A stretch of DNA of 35,769 bases. Source: a bacterium TMED161 (GTDB lineage Bacteria; Fidelibacterota; Marinisomatia; SCGC-AAA003-L08; D37C17). Under the pieces are notes generated by a model. The model searched no databases, was not told where the DNA came from, and was given only the letters and a program-made list of their open reading frames with translations. Location: positions 3,027 through 38,795 of the forward strand of contig NHHK01000023.1 in assembly GCA_002171125.1 (NCBI GenBank), written 5' to 3'. Made by a program: the position numbers and the translations under genes. Shown here in pieces: positions 1 through 9,100 of the stretch (position 1 is its first letter; every line of letters starts with the position of its first letter).

Positions 1-2
1 AT

Positions 3-443
3 TTTTCAATTGACCTTACAGAAGATGCTCTTGTATCAAGGTATCTTACTAAAGATAAATCAACAACATTAATTATCGCAGCTCCATATTCAGATTATCT
101 ATTTACTGCATCTGGTGACTATACCATTGTGGATATGATTGTTGCAAATTCATCTGATCAAATATCTGTATCAACTCCATCAATGTTTGCTCTAGATGCG
201 GCATATCCAAATCCATTTAACCCTAGTACTACAATGAGACTTCATGTGCCTGTAGAATCTAATGTAAATGTTAGTGTTTATAATTTAATGGGTCAGCAAG
301 TAGATGTACTTCATAATGGATTGCTTTCTAGTGGATATACTACATTAACATGGAACGCAGCTGATTTGCCTAGTGGAATGTATATTGTTAAAGCAATATC
401 AAATTCATATACAAGTACACAGAAGTTAATGTTACTCAAGTAA
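3..443 (+). CDS. C-terminal end of a secreted protein with a T9SS type A sorting domain (5' partial)
   Basis: The reading frame is open from the left edge, so this is the last 146 residues of a longer gene whose start lies outside the window. The first ~55 residues form a beta-rich stretch of unknown type. After it comes YPNPFNPST, the signature that opens the type IX secretion sorting domain, then the usual features of that domain: VSVYNLMGQQV, a GYTTLTWNA strand, LPSGMYIVKA and a final KLMLLK. By family knowledge this domain directs outer-membrane export through the T9SS and is then cleaved, often with anchoring to the surface. The catalytic or binding part is not visible, so the function is unknown. 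A hairpin terminator follows the stop codon. Confidence 0.9.
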   Translation, partial: FSIDLTEDALVSRYLTKDKSTTLIIAAPYSDYLFTASGDYTIVDMIVANSSDQISVSTPSMFALDAAYPNPFNPSTTMRLHVPVESNVNVSVYNLMGQQVDVLHNGLLSSGYTTLTWNAADLPSGMYIVKAISNSYTSTQKLMLLK

Positions 444-466
444 AAAATATACTAAACTAATAATCT

Positions 467-505
467 AAAGTGCTCTTTGAATTAATTGATAAGAGCACTT
501 TTAAT
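467..505. terminator. Bidirectional intrinsic terminator between convergent genes
   Basis: A perfect 11-base inverted repeat (AAAGTGCTCTT at 467-477, AAGAGCACTTT at 491-501) surrounds a 13-base loop. The A-rich left arm and T-rich right arm provide a U-tract in either direction. It lies exactly between the stop of the rightward sorting-domain gene (443) and the stop of leftward hemW (506), so it can end transcription from both sides. Confidence 0.85.
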
Positions 506-1636
506 TTATACAATAAATAGATCTGCTGTTATTTCATCTAATAGCATAAAATCATTATCTTTTAACTTTAAGTATTTATCTTCCATAACTAGTTGAGGCC
601 ATTTTTTTATTTTTTTTTCTAAGTTAATTAATGTTGTTATTCTATTTAGTTTTTCTATATTAATTCCTTTAGAAGTACGAAGCCCATTCATAATAATTTC
701 ATTAAATTTATTTTTACTTGATAATATTTCAGTATTTTTAATGGGAAGTTTATTTTTTTTAAGTATTGATAAATACAAACCAAGGGACCGATGATTCCAC
801 CATCTTTTTTTACCATCATATCCATGCGCAGATGGGCCAAACGCTATATAGGGATCAAGATCCCAATAATGTAAATTATGAAGACATTCTTTGTTTATTT
901 TTGCATAATTTGATGCTTCATATTGAGAATATTTATTATTTGACATAATTGAAGAGGTCATTTCATACATATTATAATCTAGCTCTTCATCAGGCATTAC
1001 AACTTTTCCTTTTGAAACATTGTTATAAAGCATTGTTCCTTTTTCAACGGTAAGTGAATAAGATGAAATATGATCAGGCTGTAATTTGATGACAGATTTT
1101 AAATTTTCAGATAAAATATCTAAACTTTGTCCTGGAATATTAAATATCATATCTGTATTTATATTTTCAAAACCAGCTTTTCGTGCTTCTTCAAATGCTA
1201 CTATACATTGTTTTGCCGAATGTAGTCTATCTAAAAATTTTAATAACTTATCATCAAGTGATTGAAAACCAAAAGATACTCTGTTTATTCCAATTTCTTT
1301 ATAACCATTCAAATAATCTTTAGATGTTTCTCCTGGATTTGCTTCTATTGTAATTTCTTTTATTATTGAGAAATCAATATGATTAGATAAAGCTTTAAAT
1401 ATTTTTTCAATATAATGTGGCTCAATTAGAGAAGGTGTTCCACCTCCAAGAAATATAGTATCAAATTTAAGATTGTTTGAATTATTCGAGTTAAAATACA
1501 AACCTATTTCTTTAACTATAGATTTAATAAAATCTGGTATAGATTCCTTTCTATTTACAATGGAGTAAAAATCACAATATCCACATTTAACATTACAAAA
1601 TGGAAAGTGTATGTATATCCCAGATTTTTTATTCAT
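506..1636 (-). CDS. hemW: HemW, radical SAM heme chaperone (HemN-like)
   Basis: This 376-residue radical SAM protein starts GIYIHFPFC and carries the cluster-binding motif C14-x3-C18-x2-C21 (CNVKCGYC), followed by GGGTPSLIE, the SAM-binding glycine motif. The length and the direct GIYIHxPFC start fit HemW. True HemN (oxygen-independent coproporphyrinogen oxidase) has an extra N-terminal segment that is absent here, so I prefer the heme-chaperone assignment to the oxidase. The C-terminal half (NLHYWDLDPYIAFGPSAHGY, then a winged-helix-like tail) also matches the HemW family. It is the second gene of a leftward operon: its ATG overlaps the cstA stop in an ATGA junction, suggesting translational coupling. 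A heme receptor system lies further right in the window, but no direct link is shown. Confidence 0.92.
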   Translation of the reverse strand: MNKKSGIYIHFPFCNVKCGYCDFYSIVNRKESIPDFIKSIVKEIGLYFNSNNSNNLKFDTIFLGGGTPSLIEPHYIEKIFKALSNHIDFSIIKEITIEANPGETSKDYLNGYKEIGINRVSFGFQSLDDKLLKFLDRLHSAKQCIVAFEEARKAGFENINTDMIFNIPGQSLDILSENLKSVIKLQPDHISSYSLTVEKGTMLYNNVSKGKVVMPDEELDYNMYEMTSSIMSNNKYSQYEASNYAKINKECLHNLHYWDLDPYIAFGPSAHGYDGKKRWWNHRSLGLYLSILKKNKLPIKNTEILSSKNKFNEIIMNGLRTSKGINIEKLNRITTLINLEKKIKKWPQLVMEDKYLKLKDNDFMLLDEITADLFIV

Positions 1637-3279
1637 TTACGTTTAATTATAATCTTTGTACAGTGAATGATACCTTCAATAATCATCCATAGGAATAGAA
1701 AGATTAAAACAGAGTTAATAGTTAGAATAAAGGTATTAGGTGAAGAACTTAATTTAATAATAAGAGCGCTAAATGTTATAAGCATCACTATTAACATGGG
1801 AATAGCAAATGGAAGAATATTTTTTTTCTTTTTAAATAAATAAATACTTAAAACCATAAGCGTTAAAGATGCTAACATTTGATTGCTAGCTCCAAATGTT
1901 GTCCATAAATCATTTCTAAGATTATCATTTGAAGCTATTAGATATGCAGGAATGATAGATATTAGTGTTGCAATGAATTTGTTTTTAATGAAGTTGAAGT
2001 TTATAGCCTCTCCAAATTCAGTAATTATATATCTCTGAATCCTAGTTGCCGAATCTAATGTGGTAGCAGCAAATGAAACCACAAGGACCACTATTAAGGT
2101 TTGCGCTACATGGACTGAAAAGCCAATTTTTTCAATAAGAGCAGAACTACCATTTATGAAAGTTGGTAATGCTCCTTGTTTAGCTGTTGCAAAATTACAT
2201 GACCATGGATAACACTCTGTTGTTACAAAAGAAAGACCAGCAATTGCAGCAATGGTAGCAGCAATAGCTAAAGTTCCTTCACCTAATGTAGCTCCATATC
2301 CAATCATTCTAGAATCAGTCATATGATCAATTTGTTTTGAAGTAGTGCCAGATGAAACTAATCCATGAAAACCACTTATTGCTCCACATGCAATAGTAAC
2401 AAATAGAAACGGAATGATTGGTGGTCCATTATCAATATTTGTTAATGCGGGTGCAATCACCTCAGGTTGTATAATTACGATTGATGAGAAAATTAAAATT
2501 AATCCTACTATAAGCTGATGACTATTGATGTAATCTCTTGGCTGAAGTAGTATCCATACAGGAAGTAAGCTTGCAATAGCAGAGTAAAAAAATAATATAA
2601 TAATCCAGCTATGTTGTACATCCTCATTTAATATGCCAATGGATTCAAGCTTTATTGGATTTGTTGATCCAATCCAGACAAATATATAGAGTATTATTAG
2701 CGCAGCTAATGATGGAAAGAATGAGTTTACATCTTTTTTATATATAATATATCCCATAATTATAGCAATTAGGATTTCAATATTAATTGGAAGAACTGCT
2801 GTTGGAAATTTTGAAAATAATATAGATATTGCATTTGCAAATACTGCTAAAACTAGCCATGTTAGAGACATAACGAAAATCAAAAACATCACTCTAACTC
2901 TTTTATTAATAACATTTGATGATATATCAGCTATAGATCTGCCTTTTTCTTTTAGACTTAGTACTAAAGCTCCAAAATCATGCACTGCTCCCATAAAAAC
3001 TGTACCGATAATAATCCATAAAATTGCTGGTAGCCATCCCCAGTAAACTGCAATGCAAGGTCCTATGATCGGTGCGGCGCCAGCAATAGAGGTAAAATGA
3101 TGTCCAAATAAGATATGTTTTTTAGATGGAATAAAATCAAGCTCATCTCTTTGTTTGTGCGCTGGAGTAATATTCTTATCATTTAAATTGAATATTTTTG
3201 CTGATATATACTTACTGTAGAATATGTATCCTAAAGCAAAAAGAAAGAATGAAATAAATACAATAATTAATGAGTTCAT
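1633..3279 (-). CDS. cstA: CstA-family carbon starvation transporter
   Basis: A 548-residue inner-membrane protein with many hydrophobic segments. The CstA family signature near the N-terminus is clear: TPAHKQRDELDFIPSKK, then FGHHFTSIAGAAPIIGP and FMGAVHDFGALV. Later it has FHGLVSSGTTSKQID and a FAATTLDSATRIQRY helix, both typical of CstA/BtsT carriers. These take up peptides or pyruvate in characterised relatives; the substrate cannot be read from the sequence here. It is shorter than the ~700-residue E. coli CstA, in the range of the compact versions found in other phyla. It is the first gene of an operon with hemW (ATGA overlap at 1633-1636). I see no Shine-Dalgarno sequence before its ATG. 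The divergent upstream region is shared with the transketolase gene. Confidence 0.93.
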   Translation of the reverse strand: MNSLIIVFISFFLFALGYIFYSKYISAKIFNLNDKNITPAHKQRDELDFIPSKKHILFGHHFTSIAGAAPIIGPCIAVYWGWLPAILWIIIGTVFMGAVHDFGALVLSLKEKGRSIADISSNVINKRVRVMFLIFVMSLTWLVLAVFANAISILFSKFPTAVLPINIEILIAIIMGYIIYKKDVNSFFPSLAALIILYIFVWIGSTNPIKLESIGILNEDVQHSWIIILFFYSAIASLLPVWILLQPRDYINSHQLIVGLILIFSSIVIIQPEVIAPALTNIDNGPPIIPFLFVTIACGAISGFHGLVSSGTTSKQIDHMTDSRMIGYGATLGEGTLAIAATIAAIAGLSFVTTECYPWSCNFATAKQGALPTFINGSSALIEKIGFSVHVAQTLIVVLVVSFAATTLDSATRIQRYIITEFGEAINFNFIKNKFIATLISIIPAYLIASNDNLRNDLWTTFGASNQMLASLTLMVLSIYLFKKKKNILPFAIPMLIVMLITFSALIIKLSSSPNTFILTINSVLIFLFLWMIIEGIIHCTKIIIKRK

Positions 3280-3307
3280 ATATGATTTAATTTAATAAAA
3301 ATTTATT

Positions 3308-3315
3308 CAAACATA
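3308..3315 (-). promoter_or_regulatory. Possible TAnnTTTG-type -10 element for cstA-hemW
   Basis: On the minus strand this reads TATGTTTG, an exact match to the TAnnTTTG -7/-10 element of Bacteroidota-type promoters. A TTTG lies 16 bases further upstream, slightly closer than usual. It would place the transcript start about 20 bases before the cstA ATG. A TATAAT also occurs a few bases upstream on the same strand. The region is so AT-rich that a chance match is plausible. Confidence 0.3.
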
Positions 3316-3350
3316 AATTATAACAATTTTTCAAATAGTTTTTATAATTA

Positions 3351-3358
3351 TATCTTTG
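3351..3358 (+). promoter_or_regulatory. Possible TAnnTTTG-type -10 element for transketolase
   Basis: TATCTTTG on the plus strand matches the TAnnTTTG element exactly and faces the transketolase gene. A conventional TATAAT at 3343-3348, with ATAACA 17 bases upstream at 3320-3325, is a competing candidate. No upstream TTTG at the expected distance is visible for the TAnnTTTG reading, so this stays tentative. Confidence 0.3.
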
Positions 3359-3435
3359 TAAGTTTATCTTGCGGATATTTTTAAATTACTTATAACATGG
3401 AGTTCTTTTGCTTCCTATTTTTTCTTGGTTGTCAA

Positions 3436-5439
3436 ATGACTGAAGATTTGATGACTAAACTAGATATAGACCAAAAGTCGATAAATCAGTTAAAAGCACT
3501 TATAATGGATACTGTAAGAGGTGCTAATTCTGGTCACACTGGCGGTCCCTTTTCCTCACTAGATTTTACATATGTCTTATATAATGATTTTCTAAAGTAT
3601 GACCCTGAAGATAGTTTATGGTTTGATCGTGATAGATTCGTATTATCGCCAGGCCATGAATCTGCTCTTCTTTATTCAATTTTGTGCCTGGTTGGTTGGT
3701 TAAAAATTGATGATCTAAAAAAGTTTAGACAACTTGGATCAAAGACTCCAGGTCATCCTGAAATGGGATTGACACCTGGTGTTGAATGTACAACAGGTCC
3801 TCTTGGTCAAGGAGTAGCTAATGCTGTTGGTATGGCAGTTTCTGAATCTATTCTAAGAGAAAGGTTTGGAGAAGATGTTATTGATCATTATACTTATTTG
3901 CTTCATAGCGATGGAGATATCCAAGAGCCAGTAGCGCAAGGCGCAGTAGCGATTGCGGGGCATTGGGGTCTAAATAGATTAATTGCTTACTATGATGCAA
4001 ATAAGGCTCAAATTTCTGGTAAAGTTGATAGGTCTGACTCCACAGATTATAGAATGTTTTATGAATCTAATGGATGGCATGTTCAAGAAGTTGACGGCCA
4101 AGACAGAGAGCAAATACGTTCTGCGATTAGGATTGCTCAGATGGAAATTGACAAACCTTCAATTATAATTGGTCATAATGTTATAGCTCCAGGGTGCGCT
4201 ACTATGGAAGGTGATCATAATACTCATGGAGCTCCACTACCCACAGAAGAAATTTCTGCTACAAAAGAAAAAATGAATTTAGATCCAGAAAAATTCTATT
4301 ATTTGTCGGATGATGTCATTTCTAATTTTAGAGAATCATATGATTATGCAAGGCAAGAAGTTGCCTCATGGCGAAAAAATTTAGAAGAGAAATTAAATAC
4401 AGATGATGCTTTCCGTATTGATTGGAAAAAATCTCAAAAAGGTGATTTGTCATCTGTTGAATTTCCAAAATTTAATTCTGATGAAAATTTAGCAACCCGC
4501 AAAGCATGGGGTCCAATTCTTGATAGTATTTGTGATTCCTTTGATTTTCTAGTGGGGGGATCAGCAGATCTCGAACCATCAAATGTAACAGAAGGTTTTG
4601 CAAAAAGAGTTAAAGATTTTAGTAGAACAAATAAATCAGGAAGAAACTTCGCATATGGAGTAAGAGAGTTTCCAATGGGTGCAATAAATAATGGAATTGC
4701 CCAACATGGAGGTTTAAAAGTATTTGGCGCTACCTTTTTTGCATTTTCAGACTATGAAAGACCTGCATTAAGAATGCGTGCACTGCAAAATCTTCCAGTG
4801 GTATCTGAATATACTCATGACTCTATATATGTTGGAGAAGATGGTCCAACTCATCAGCCTATTGAACATCTAATGGCATGTAGAACAATTCCAAATCTAA
4901 TGGTATTTCGGCCTGCTGATGCGAATGAAGTATCGATTGCAGCAAAATTAGCTTTTAGTTATAGTGATTTAGCTTCAATAATTTTATTAACAAGGCAAAA
5001 TCTTCCAGTTTTAGATAGAGAGAAATATGCAAGTTATGATAATTTTGAAAAAGGAGCCTATGTAATTAGTGACTATGAAAATAAAGGTCCTAAGATGAGT
5101 TTATTTGCTTCAGGTTCAGAAGTTTCTTTGGCATTAGATGTAAAAGAAAAATTAAGGGAATATTTTAATATTAGAGTTGTCAATTTTGGCTGCTGGGAAC
5201 TGTTTGAAATGCAGTCAGAATCCTATAAAAATGAAATTGTTCACGACTCTAGTATCAAAATTTCAATAGAAGCAGGAATCACAATTGGATGGGAGAGATA
5301 TACTGGTAACAGCCAATCTAATGCATTAAATATTGGAATAGACTCTTATGGGGAGTCAGCACCAGGGGCTGAAGTAGCTGAACATTTTGGGCTTACTTTA
5401 AATCATATAACTGATAGAATTAAGTCAAAATTTAGTTAA
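3436..5439 (+). CDS. tkt: Transketolase (divergent, full length)
   Basis: A three-domain transketolase of about 667 residues, which would transfer two-carbon units in the pentose phosphate pathway with thiamine diphosphate and a divalent metal. Clear family segments are SKTPGHPEMG, TTGPLGQGVANAVGMA, the metal-binding Asp in SDGD and Asn in YDANK, GVREFPMGAINNG, YTHDSIYVGEDGPTHQP and FRPADANE. Several normally fixed positions differ: NSGHTGGP for NSGHPGAP, SDGDIQEP for GDGxxxEG, LSPGH for LSNGH and REFPM for REHxM. The frame extends upstream to an ATG at 3397, adding 13 mostly hydrophobic residues (MEFFCFLFFLGCQ) that are foreign to the family, so I start at 3436; an ATG at 3451 is also possible. 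None of these starts has a strong ribosome site. The gene stands alone, divergent from cstA. Confidence 0.92.
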   Translation: MTEDLMTKLDIDQKSINQLKALIMDTVRGANSGHTGGPFSSLDFTYVLYNDFLKYDPEDSLWFDRDRFVLSPGHESALLYSILCLVGWLKIDDLKKFRQLGSKTPGHPEMGLTPGVECTTGPLGQGVANAVGMAVSESILRERFGEDVIDHYTYLLHSDGDIQEPVAQGAVAIAGHWGLNRLIAYYDANKAQISGKVDRSDSTDYRMFYESNGWHVQEVDGQDREQIRSAIRIAQMEIDKPSIIIGHNVIAPGCATMEGDHNTHGAPLPTEEISATKEKMNLDPEKFYYLSDDVISNFRESYDYARQEVASWRKNLEEKLNTDDAFRIDWKKSQKGDLSSVEFPKFNSDENLATRKAWGPILDSICDSFDFLVGGSADLEPSNVTEGFAKRVKDFSRTNKSGRNFAYGVREFPMGAINNGIAQHGGLKVFGATFFAFSDYERPALRMRALQNLPVVSEYTHDSIYVGEDGPTHQPIEHLMACRTIPNLMVFRPADANEVSIAAKLAFSYSDLASIILLTRQNLPVLDREKYASYDNFEKGAYVISDYENKGPKMSLFASGSEVSLALDVKEKLREYFNIRVVNFGCWELFEMQSESYKNEIVHDSSIKISIEAGITIGWERYTGNSQSNALNIGIDSYGESAPGAEVAEHFGLTLNHITDRIKSKFS

Positions 5440-5530
5440 ATCTATTTATTTTTTATTTTTTTAATTAGTTCATAAATTATAATACTTTAAATGAAACCAT
5501 TTAAGTTACTTTAATTAGGGGGAGTTATAG

Positions 5531-5965
5531 ATGCCAAAGTGGGATAAAAATACATTTATTGAAAAAGCAAAAGATTCTTGCTATCCTCATATTTCAAACA
5601 TTCTCATTGATTTAGTTAATTTTGCAGATGATTCTGCTGATACTATATCCTGGGGAAGAGGTAAGGATTGTGGTACTATGGTATACAAATGTAAATCAGA
5701 TGATTTTGGCATGGTTCCTCTTTTCCATATTACGACAAATGGTCAAATTAAATTTCAATTAAATTATATGAGAACTAATATTGCTAAGAAAGAAATTGTT
5801 AGAGATTTTCAGTTGAAGCTTGAATCTAATTTTCTTATGGATTTTGATGAGGATGAATATCCTTTTGATTTATTTCATAAAATTGATGATTTATTCAACA
5901 TAAAACATGAGGTTGATAAATTTGAGGATACTATTCAAGGTATATCAGCTCGCCTTAAGCAATAA
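5531..5965 (+). CDS. Conserved-looking hypothetical protein, 144 residues
   Basis: I do not recognise this family. A strong Shine-Dalgarno (AGGGGGAG at 5517-5524, six bases before the ATG) and normal codon use support it as a real gene. The protein is soluble, with no signal peptide or membrane segment. It has a central patch rich in Gly and aromatics (SWGRGKDCGTMVYKC, then GMVPLFHITTNGQIKFQLNYM), which looks like a small beta-sheet fold, followed by a charged helical C-terminus that includes an acidic DFDEDEYPFD stretch. It sits between transketolase (92-base gap) and the giant secreted protein (139-base gap) and need not belong to either. A TATAAT at 5478-5483 could serve as its own -10 element. 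The pattern faintly recalls small proteins or domains linked to DNA-modification loci, but I cannot support that. Confidence 0.75.
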   Translation: MPKWDKNTFIEKAKDSCYPHISNILIDLVNFADDSADTISWGRGKDCGTMVYKCKSDDFGMVPLFHITTNGQIKFQLNYMRTNIAKKEIVRDFQLKLESNFLMDFDEDEYPFDLFHKIDDLFNIKHEVDKFEDTIQGISARLKQ

Positions 5966-5978
5966 TTACCAAAAATAT

Positions 5979-6100
5979 AGTCTTTTTTTACTCCCATTAA
6001 TGTATAATTTTTAGTATTATTATCTGATGTCATGTTTTTTGTTTTTACATCGTGTTACATCGTGTTATTAATATGATTAACTATATTATAAAAAAAGACT
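5979..6100. repeat. 12-base inverted repeat spanning the leader of the giant secreted protein gene
   Basis: AGTCTTTTTTTA at 5979-5990 is exactly complementary to TAAAAAAAGACT at 6089-6100, separated by 98 bases. The right arm ends four bases before the ATG at 6105. If both arms are in the same transcript they could pair and cover the initiation region. Seven of the twelve positions are a homopolymer, so chance is a real possibility in this AT-rich DNA. Confidence 0.35.
6047..6066. repeat. Tandem 10-base direct repeat (2 copies)
   Basis: ACATCGTGTT occurs twice head to tail (6047-6056, 6057-6066) in the leader region of the giant secreted protein gene. It is the only GC-containing island in that intergenic gap. 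It could be a replication-slippage duplication or a two-site operator; nothing in the sequence decides between them. Confidence 0.6.
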
Positions 6101-6104
6101 TTAA

Positions 6105-9100
6105 ATGATAAAAAATTTCAAAATATTAGTTTTTACTATTTATCTTTTTTCATTTATGTATGCAAATACTTGTGATACTGCTGAAAATTATGGTTTAATA
6201 AATTCCGGAACTATCTTATCTGGAAACTTTTCTTCGGATGGTGATGATTATTGGATTTCTTTCACAACTACATGCGAATTCCAAAATATATTACTATCAA
6301 CTTGTGGCTCGTATGCTGAAAATACAGATGATGGAATAGAGTACTTGGATACTATCCTTGAAGTCTATAAAGATTCAGAAATTGGTGAAAATGCATGCGA
6401 TCTATTTGAACCCTGGTCAATTGATACTGGAATTCCTACAGGAGCAACTTGGTGGAATGATGACCCAGATGATACTTCTGAGTTAATATGCTCATCCTCT
6501 GGTCAAGACTTAATAGGTGAAGATAATCATTCAGTACTTCTAATTCCATCTCAAGTGGAGCAAGAGAGTGGAAATACTTTAGAACCTGCAACGTATTATG
6601 TGAGGATTTCTGGATATCCTGGACACTCAGTTGGTGAGTGGAACCTTCATCTAACTGGTAATGCTACAATTGAATTACAAATTAACAATCAAGATTTATT
6701 ACTTCCACATGACCCTCAAGATGGTGCTCCAGGTGGATTTATGGATGTAGTTCTAGATGCATCTGCCTCTACGTGTACAGAACAAATTTCAGATTATCTT
6801 TGGATTGATGATTTTAGCAATTATGGTCCTTTTTCGAATTCTACAGAGACAGTATCTATGGAATATGGTTTACATCAGGTAACATTAATAGCTACTGATC
6901 TTCAAGGAAATGAGTACCAAGATAATATTTTAATTTCAATTACTGAGCCAAATATTGGACCTAATGCTAATGCTGGCGATGATTTTTTTATTACTGTACC
7001 TCATGATGGTGATATAAGTTCATCAAATGTAACTGTTTCTCTTTCAGGAGAGCAATCTAGTGATGATGATGATGATGTCCTCAGTTACAGCTGGAATTAT
7101 ATAGGTGGCCCTGATAATATTATAATAAATAATTCAGAAAGCTCAAATCCAGCATTTAATACAAGCAACTCTTTTGGTTCTAATGATAAACAGTATCAAT
7201 TTGAGTTAACAGCAATAGATCCTTATGGTTTGGTAGATTTAGATACTGTTAGTGTAACAGTTGTATCTGAACAAAATTTAAATCCCGTAGCATCTGCTCC
7301 TAATCTAGAAATTACAATACTTCATGATGGAGATCCTGAAACATTTCAGTCTGAGTCCTTTGTCTTAAATGCTAGTGATTCTTTTGACCCAGATGGAGAT
7401 GATTTGGTATATTATGAATGGCAAACCATACTTTCAGGAGAACTTCAATCAATATCTAATTCTTTTATCCATACTGTTGAATCAATAAATTATAGTACTA
7501 TCGATTCAGTTCTTGGAGAGCATCAATATAAATTAATTGTTAAAGATCCTTATGAAGCTATCGATGATACAACATTTATAGTTAATGTTTTACCTGAGCC
7601 AAATTCGCCTCCTGTTGTTCAGTTTGATCCTTATCAGGTAGTATATTTTTCTTGCGTCCCAAATGAGGAAACAGATTGCTCACAAGTAGTATCTTTAAAC
7701 AGCTATAACACTTCTTATGATCCGGATGAAGATCCATTTACATCTACTTGGTATGATGATGAATGGAATTTAACATCTTCCCTGCAAACTTTAAATTTAG
7801 GAACATCGACATTTAATCTTATTGCTACAGATAGCTATAATGAATCTGATACATTAGATTTTAGTATAGTTATTTCTGCGCCTAACTCTGTTCCTACTGC
7901 AATAACACTAGGAACACAAGAAGTTTTTGAGTCAACAGCTGAGTTAGATTCAATAGATGGTATAGATTCTCGTTTTTTATTCGGTTCTGCTGTAGATGAG
8001 GATCACGTAGATAGTGATCTTGGTATACTTTGGACACTTTTAAATGATGATAATGAAATTTCAATTTTAGATTCAACGAGTTTAACAGGCGAAATTATTA
8101 GTGGAGATATATCGAATAATAACTATCCGTTAATCTTAAATTTTCTATTGTCTGTATGGGATCCTCTAAGCTGCCATCCTAGGAACCTGTATATGTTTAA
8201 TGATTTGAACTCTAATGGCTCATGGGATGAATTAGAGCCTTGGGATCCGGCTTGTCCGATTGGAGATGATCCTATGACTTATGGTCTTTCTTCACTTGAA
8301 TTGAGTATTAAAAATTATAATCAAGCGCCAAATGTTAATCCACTTGGCAATAATGATCTTCAACAATTTTTGAATGATACTGAATGGGTTATAAGAGAAG
8401 ATGTTGATACATTGATTTCATTTAATTATACTGATTGGGCAAATCAAGGTTTATTTGAGGATGAAGATGACTGTTTATTTAATCCAGATACTGGGTGTTC
8501 AATAACTAATCCATACTCATCTGATAATTTTAATATTATTATAAATAATGGAGAAAATTATCACACTGGATATATCTGCAATACAAATGATCTTTACTAT
8601 AGTACACTTCTTGAATGCGATAGTTTGTGTGATGATTGTAATCCTGATTTAGATATGTTAGTACTTGAACAGAATTATTCAAATGAAACAATAACAGTAG
8701 AATTTCAAATAGATGATCTTAATGAAATAAATAATTTAAGTGATACTCTTTATATTGATATGTTCATTGAGCCAGTTAATGATGTACCATTAATACTTTC
8801 ATTTGATGATGAAGAGCTTATTCAAAATGGAGTAATTGAAGATACTTCTTTCCCTTTATTTATAGACGATGTCACTTTTTATGATGTTGAGGGAGATTTG
8901 AATTTAAATGGTGAGTGTGATATAAATGAATGTGAAAATATTTTAATTTCTGCTCAAGAAAGTCCTAATTATTCTTTTTCAAATAATACAATTACTTTAA
9001 CAGAAAATTTCTTTGGAAATTTAGATCTGGGAATACAACTACTAGATTTTGGGGATACATCAAATGTCTTTACATTCTCAATTCCAGTTCAGGGAACTAA

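Noticed and set aside
3-180. A cohesin domain before the left-edge sorting domain
   Set aside because: Only about 55 residues are visible and they show no diagnostic cohesin strand; with the N-terminal part missing the call cannot be supported.
506-1636. Oxygen-independent coproporphyrinogen oxidase (HemN) as the identity of the radical SAM gene
   Set aside because: The protein starts directly at GIYIHFPFC and lacks the extra N-terminal segment of HemN; its length fits HemW.
3397-3435. Upstream extension of transketolase resembling a lipoprotein signal (FFCFLFFLGC)
   Set aside because: Transketolase is cytosolic and the family starts near MTKLD; the 13 residues have no ribosome site and are probably untranslated leader.
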